From positions 1-64,000 of the forward strand of contig CAZELI010000007.1 of NCBI GenBank assembly GCA_964512985.1: a stretch of 64,000 nt of DNA, written 5' to 3'. The DNA comes from CAYPGT01 sp964512985. Lineage in GTDB: Bacteria > Cyanobacteriota > Vampirovibrionia > LMEP-6097. Every line of letters starts with the position of its first letter. The stretch's first letter is position 1. Both the position numbers and the translations under genes were made by a program. The notes beneath the pieces are model-generated. The model was not told the DNA's origin, ran no database searches, and was given only the letters and a program-made list of their open reading frames with translations. Of the stretch, positions 60,794 to 64,000 are shown one piece after another.

Positions 60794-61778
60794 GAAACAT
60801 ACGAATCTAGATAGCGCAAAAGGGATTGCTTCGTCAGGCTTTTCAAGCCTTCCTCGCAATGACGGTCTTTCAGATCTAGCTTCTGATACGCGTTCAGAGA
60901 TAGCGACTACTTTAGATCGTGTGGGTATGAGCAAGGTTGAATTGCCAGTATTGATTACGGATCAGAAAGGTAATCTAGTAACTATTCCTGCGCATGTTGA
61001 TTTGTTTGTGAGCTTGGATGATCCTCATGCTAAGGGCATTCATATGTCTCGTCTTTATCTCAAAGCTAAAGAATTTTTCCTAAACTATCCTTTAGGTTTT
61101 CCTACTTTAGCGAGCCTTAGTGAAGCTTTGATAGAAACTCATCAGGATATGAGTTTCAGCTCTTCTATAATTGTAAGTTTTGAATATATTATGCGTAAGC
61201 CAGCATTAATTAGTGATGTAAGTGGTTATCGTTTCTACCCTATAACATTGTCTGTGACTAGAGATAAAGATTCGAAGTTGGTTTATGAGCTAGACATTCA
61301 GTTAGTCTATTCTAGTACTTGTCCTTGTTCTGCAGCACTCGCTCGTCAGCTAGTGCAAGAGAGTTTTCGTGAGAAGTTTGCAGATGCGGATAATATAAAT
61401 ATAGAACAAATATTATCCTGGATAGGATCCGAAGAATCGCAGATAGCAGTCCCGCATGCTCAGAGAAGTAACCTAGATCTTAAATTACGTTTTAAAGAAG
61501 TATCAGCTAAGCTTAATTTAGATTATTGGATTAACAAGATAGAAGATGTTCTCACTACTCCAGTGCAAGCCGCTGTGAAGCGTGAGGATGAGCAAGAGTT
61601 TGCGCGTCTGAACGGAAAGAATATGATGTTTAGTGAAGATGCTGCTAGGCGCCTTAAATTATTCTTAGATCAAGAAGCGAATGTAAGTGATTATAAAATT
61701 TCGGTAGAGCATATGGAAAGCTTACATGCGCATAATGCTAAGGTAGTTACTACTAAAGGTATAGAGAGAGGGCTATAA
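60768..61778 (+). CDS. folE2: GTP cyclohydrolase IB (zinc-independent type)
   Basis: FolE2 family: VDLFVSLDDPHAKGIHMSRLY, the metal-binding YSSTCPCSAALARQLVQE and VPHAQRSNLDLKLRF. It makes dihydroneopterin triphosphate for folate or queuosine and can use Mn2+ or Fe2+ instead of zinc; in many bacteria it replaces FolE when zinc is scarce. AAGGAGG points to the ATG at 60768; the frame is open to a TTG at 60744 and has an ATG at 60762. Residues 19-33 come from an inserted palindromic element (IASSGFSSLPRND), in the poorly conserved N-terminus. About 337 residues. Confidence 0.93.
   Translation: MHQIQPSYKKHTNLDSAKGIASSGFSSLPRNDGLSDLASDTRSEIATTLDRVGMSKVELPVLITDQKGNLVTIPAHVDLFVSLDDPHAKGIHMSRLYLKAKEFFLNYPLGFPTLASLSEALIETHQDMSFSSSIIVSFEYIMRKPALISDVSGYRFYPITLSVTRDKDSKLVYELDIQLVYSSTCPCSAALARQLVQESFREKFADADNINIEQILSWIGSEESQIAVPHAQRSNLDLKLRFKEVSAKLNLDYWINKIEDVLTTPVQAAVKREDEQEFARLNGKNMMFSEDAARRLKLFLDQEANVSDYKISVEHMESLHAHNAKVVTTKGIERGL
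60822..60865. repeat. Palindromic element inserted in frame in folE2
   Basis: Outer arms ATTGC/GCAAT (60825-60829 and 60856-60860), inner AGGCTT/AAGCCT (60836-60841 and 60845-60850) around a TTC loop, with GTC before the inner arm, TCCTC after it and ATGACG at the right end. The intergenic copy at 32440-32481 has the same frame with other stem sequences. Confidence 0.7.
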
Positions 61779-61784
61779 ATAAAT

Positions 61785-62858
61785 ATGAGCTGCGAAAATG
61801 GAAAATGTTCAATTCATAATAGTCTACCTGCAAAGCTCCCAGATGCAAGGCTTGCGAGTCCTGAGCCACCGCAGTTGACTAAAACGTCAATGAGGATGGC
61901 GAAGGACGAGCGTAACGCAGCAGATGGGACTTTGCGGGTAGACTATAGACATCATCATGAAAATTGTGGTATTTGTCATGAGCATAAGAAATTAGAAGAT
62001 AGAGGAGTAACTCCTATTAATAAAAAGCTTCATGCACATGATCATGCTTGTCACGATCACACTTGTCCAGAACATGGTACTCCGCACGGTCACATCGTTA
62101 AACCTGAAGTTCATAAACATGAACATGGTCATAAATGTAATCACAAGCATACGCATCATCACCATACTTTAGAAACTTTAGTAGCTAACAATAAATCTAT
62201 GCCCCAATGGCTTAGAGAATTAGTGCTTAACACTTCTTTCTTAACACCGGCATTCTTGACTAATTATTTTCTTAAAGCGATCCCTCTGCCTAAGCTAATT
62301 AAAACTTGGCTTGCAGTAACTGCTATGCATGCAGTGAATCGTGGTAGTTCTAAGCTAGGACGTTTAGGGCTTACTTATTTAGCTTCAGGTTTGGCAAGTT
62401 TTAACGGGTCTAATATTAATAGATTCCTTGCTACCTCTTGTATCGCTCTGATTGAGAAGTTTGCAGGAGATCATAAACCTAATCTCAAGAAGTCTAGATA
62501 CGAAAATACTATCTCAGAAATTAAAACTATTAGTTCTAATCTAACTCAAGCTAAGAAATGGAAAGAACTTATACCAAGTCTCTTGAATATTGAAGCTAAA
62601 GTACAGTTGATTGCTCCTACAGTTAGTTATATTATTGGTAAATTTTTTAGTAAAAATACTAATCAATTCATTAAAACATGTTCCCAGGCTTTTCTTACTA
62701 GTCTAAGTTTTGTGGGTAGTGATTCTATATTACGTTTATTAGGTAAGACTTTGGGGCAAGAGTCGCTTGCTTCTGCTGTCGGTGCTATGTGTGGTTGTTG
62801 TGGTTCTCCTGTATGTGCCGCTGCGGCAACAGATTCTGCAGTGTCTAATTCTTTTTAA
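61785..62858 (+). CDS. His-rich metal-binding protein with helical C-terminal domain
   Basis: Residues 54-133 hold very many His and several Cys (HHHENCGICHEHKK, HAHDHACHDHTCPEHGTPHG, HKHTHHHH), the type seen in zinc, nickel and copper storage or chaperone proteins. The N-terminal 12-53 are encoded by an inserted 126-bp palindromic element. From about 140 to 340 is a helical, partly hydrophobic domain (TSFLTPAFLTNYFLKAIPLPKLIKTWLAVTAM). The C-terminus carries GAMCGCCGSPVC. Located 6 bp after folE2 and 11 bp before an outer-membrane protein gene. Likely a metal carrier or membrane-bound buffer; no family recognised. Confidence 0.82.
   Translation: MSCENGKCSIHNSLPAKLPDARLASPEPPQLTKTSMRMAKDERNAADGTLRVDYRHHHENCGICHEHKKLEDRGVTPINKKLHAHDHACHDHTCPEHGTPHGHIVKPEVHKHEHGHKCNHKHTHHHHTLETLVANNKSMPQWLRELVLNTSFLTPAFLTNYFLKAIPLPKLIKTWLAVTAMHAVNRGSSKLGRLGLTYLASGLASFNGSNINRFLATSCIALIEKFAGDHKPNLKKSRYENTISEIKTISSNLTQAKKWKELIPSLLNIEAKVQLIAPTVSYIIGKFFSKNTNQFIKTCSQAFLTSLSFVGSDSILRLLGKTLGQESLASAVGAMCGCCGSPVCAAAATDSAVSNSF
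61820..61945. repeat. 126-bp palindromic element inserted in frame in the His-rich gene
   Basis: TAGTCTACC.GCAAAG at 61820-61835 is complementary to CTTTGC.GGTAGACTA at 61930-61945, and the arms continue imperfectly inward. The length is a multiple of three (42 codons), and the encoded segment has none of the His-rich character of what follows. Consistent with an insertion that keeps the frame. Confidence 0.6.
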
Positions 62859-62869
62859 ATTAGAAGGAT

Positions 62870-63922
62870 ATGATGCTGAGAGTTTTCTTTTTATTACTAT
62901 TTTATCTAAGCTTTAACGTCACAGCGGTTCAAGCTCATGGTGGTGCTTGCGGTTGTACGTCTTTTCGTGACACTGGTCTAGCTGGACCAATCATAACTAT
63001 TCCTGCTTATAATATTAAAAAAGGAGTTACAGCTCTTAGTGTTGGATTTGGATTTCTTAACAGAGGGCGTTTAGATAGTTCACAAATTAGAACCATTACT
63101 ACTGGATCTTCCCATGAACATGCTGATGATAATTATGGTTCTCTAGCTCAGACTCTTGCTATCTCACATGGTATAACCGACAAGTTTAGTTTATCTGCAG
63201 CTTTACCGTTTATAGAAAGCTTAGATTTCAGAGAGGTGACTGATGAAGGAGTAGTGGGGCAGGGCAATAGTATTGGTTTTGGTGATTTGACTATTCTTGC
63301 TAAGTATAATTTTTATGATAAGCATAAGTTCCAATCAGCATTAATGGCAGGTATTAAATTACCTACTGGAGCTACTAATGTTCAAGCTGATAATAACGAG
63401 AGGTTCGAAGCTACTAGTCAACCAGGCTCTGGTTCATTTGATCCGATATTTGGTATAGCTTTTAGTAAGCAATTAAAGCATGTTGGTTTAGATTCTAACT
63501 TTATGTATAGGATCTCTACTGAGGATGCCCAGAATACTGTTATTGGAGATGTCGCTAATTATAACTTGGCAGTGAGTTATGCTCTGAACCATGGTCATGA
63601 AGATGAGTTTCGCCATCAACATAAAGAAGGCACTAAAGGAATTATGGAAAGAATATTTCCGCAGCATGTTCTTGGAAATCATTTGGCTTGGGATTTGATT
63701 ATGGAGGCTAATGCTGTATGGCAAGAAGCTCCTGAGGTGTCAGGTATAGTGAGTCCTAATCATGGAGGAACTACTGTTTATATTAGTCCTGGAACTAGGA
63801 TCGTAGTTAATGATAATTGGGTTTATAATTTAAGTATAGGTTTCCCTGTAATACAAGAACTTAATGGTATTCAAGGAGGAACAGATTTGGTCTTATCATT
63901 TAGTATGGCAACGAGTTTCTAA
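62870..63922 (+). CDS. Outer-membrane beta-barrel protein, possible metal-related porin
   Basis: A signal peptide (VFFLLLFYLSFNVTAVQA) is followed by HGGACGCTSFRDTG, a metal-ligand-like N-terminus, and then alternating strands typical of a small barrel (LSVGFGFLNRGRLD, FSLSAALPFIESL, AILAKYNFYDKHKFQSALMAGIKLP). It ends with Phe (SFSMATSF), as outer-membrane proteins do. Two His-rich loops (SSHEHADD; GHEDEFRHQHKEG) face out or into the periplasm. The pattern is like metal-pathway or phenol-degradation-type barrels. Its neighbours suggest metal transport. Confidence 0.82.
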   Translation: MMLRVFFLLLFYLSFNVTAVQAHGGACGCTSFRDTGLAGPIITIPAYNIKKGVTALSVGFGFLNRGRLDSSQIRTITTGSSHEHADDNYGSLAQTLAISHGITDKFSLSAALPFIESLDFREVTDEGVVGQGNSIGFGDLTILAKYNFYDKHKFQSALMAGIKLPTGATNVQADNNERFEATSQPGSGSFDPIFGIAFSKQLKHVGLDSNFMYRISTEDAQNTVIGDVANYNLAVSYALNHGHEDEFRHQHKEGTKGIMERIFPQHVLGNHLAWDLIMEANAVWQEAPEVSGIVSPNHGGTTVYISPGTRIVVNDNWVYNLSIGFPVIQELNGIQGGTDLVLSFSMATSF

Positions 63923-63936
63923 GTTAGAATATATTT

Positions 63937-64000
63937 ATGGCTCAAGCTATAAAACAAATCCTCGTTATTGGCGGCACTCATGGAGTAGAGCCGCAGTCTA
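63937..64000 (+). CDS. M14-superfamily hydrolase (aspartoacylase/carboxypeptidase-like), 3' end outside window
   Basis: Only 21 residues are in the window: MAQAIKQILVIGGTHGVEPQ and one more. The GGTHGxE motif is the zinc-binding His/Glu start of the M14/AstE-like superfamily (GG.HG.E), used by aspartoacylases, succinylglutamate desuccinylases and carboxypeptidases. It follows the outer-membrane protein gene by 14 bp, so it is probably in the same operon. Which member it is cannot be told. Confidence 0.75.
   Translation, partial: MAQAIKQILVIGGTHGVEPQS

Noticed and set aside
32440..61945. Assignment to Rickettsiales because of in-gene palindromic elements
   Set aside because: hisB, hisI, aroC, speE, folE2 and the Tad locus do not suit that order; similar elements occur in other bacteria.

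Overview
The window is an AT-rich (about one third G+C by eye), gene-dense bacterial chromosome segment with the standard code. The envelope is diderm: there is a Tad-type secretin, a probable outer-membrane beta-barrel and several signal-peptide proteins. A flagellar cap gene (fliD), a Tad/Flp pilus locus, and intact histidine, chorismate, folate/queuosine-type and polyamine genes point to a free-living or host-associated, only moderately reduced, uncultured lineage. Several features (an AMIN-like TPR protein, the SRPBCC-epimerase fusion, an L28 with a cyanobacterial-style STKAIKT stretch) would suit a Melainabacteria/Vampirovibrionia-like member of the cyanobacterial superphylum. That placement is inference, not proof.

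Layout. 1-10.2 kb: an accessory block with an edge-truncated unknown protein, a MATE exporter, a Fic protein, a small alpha-helical protein, a 1275-residue coiled-coil protein ending in a PD-(D/E)xK-like nuclease domain, and an unknown protein. 10.4-21.7 kb: a Tad pilus operon (AMIN/TPR protein, secreted protein, a 56-residue Flp-like pilin too short for routine gene calling, CpaB, degenerate CpaE, CpaF, TadB, TadC, secretin, two small membrane proteins, response regulator). 21.7-35.4 kb: housekeeping genes (SRPBCC-epimerase, TatD, fliD, uppS, alr, aroC, rpmB, rpsR, rsmI) with a DUF4143 ATPase and unknown genes between them. 35.4-39.1 kb: a bufferin-like RiPP cluster (Cys-rich precursor, MNIO/DUF692 enzyme, DUF2063 partner, and an unrecognised 548-residue protein). 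39.1-52.9 kb: hisB, a creatininase-like amidohydrolase, two further AAA ATPases, HD-GYP, a large TPR protein, tRNA-Ala, and secreted and unknown proteins. 52.9-59.4 kb: one tight operon (HAD-like phosphatase, PLP decarboxylase, Na+/solute symporter, spermidine synthase, glycosyltransferase, PAP2). 59.4-64 kb: an AbiEii/DUF6922 toxin-antitoxin-like pair, then hisI, zinc-type GTP cyclohydrolase folE2, a His-rich protein, an outer-membrane protein and the start of an M14-type hydrolase, together suggesting metal homeostasis.

The best leads for something undescribed are: (1) a bufferin-like precursor with seven KCG units, five of them DHKCG, separated from its maturase by a perfect terminator hairpin; (2) a family of small palindromic elements, two of which share their architecture while both stems vary in sequence, and several of which lie in frame inside protein genes (folE2, the His-rich protein, the MNIO gene, a pilus-locus gene); (3) at least five genes whose -10 box sits exactly 6 nt before the start codon, implying leaderless mRNAs; (4) a tandem 52-bp palindrome that carries a perfect TTGACA-17-TACAAT promoter in front of an ATPase gene; (5) a multi-hairpin RNA-like structure between fliD and a secreted-protein gene; (6) the giant coiled-coil nuclease-like protein. 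No CRISPR array, rRNA, insertion sequence, transposase or integrase was seen.
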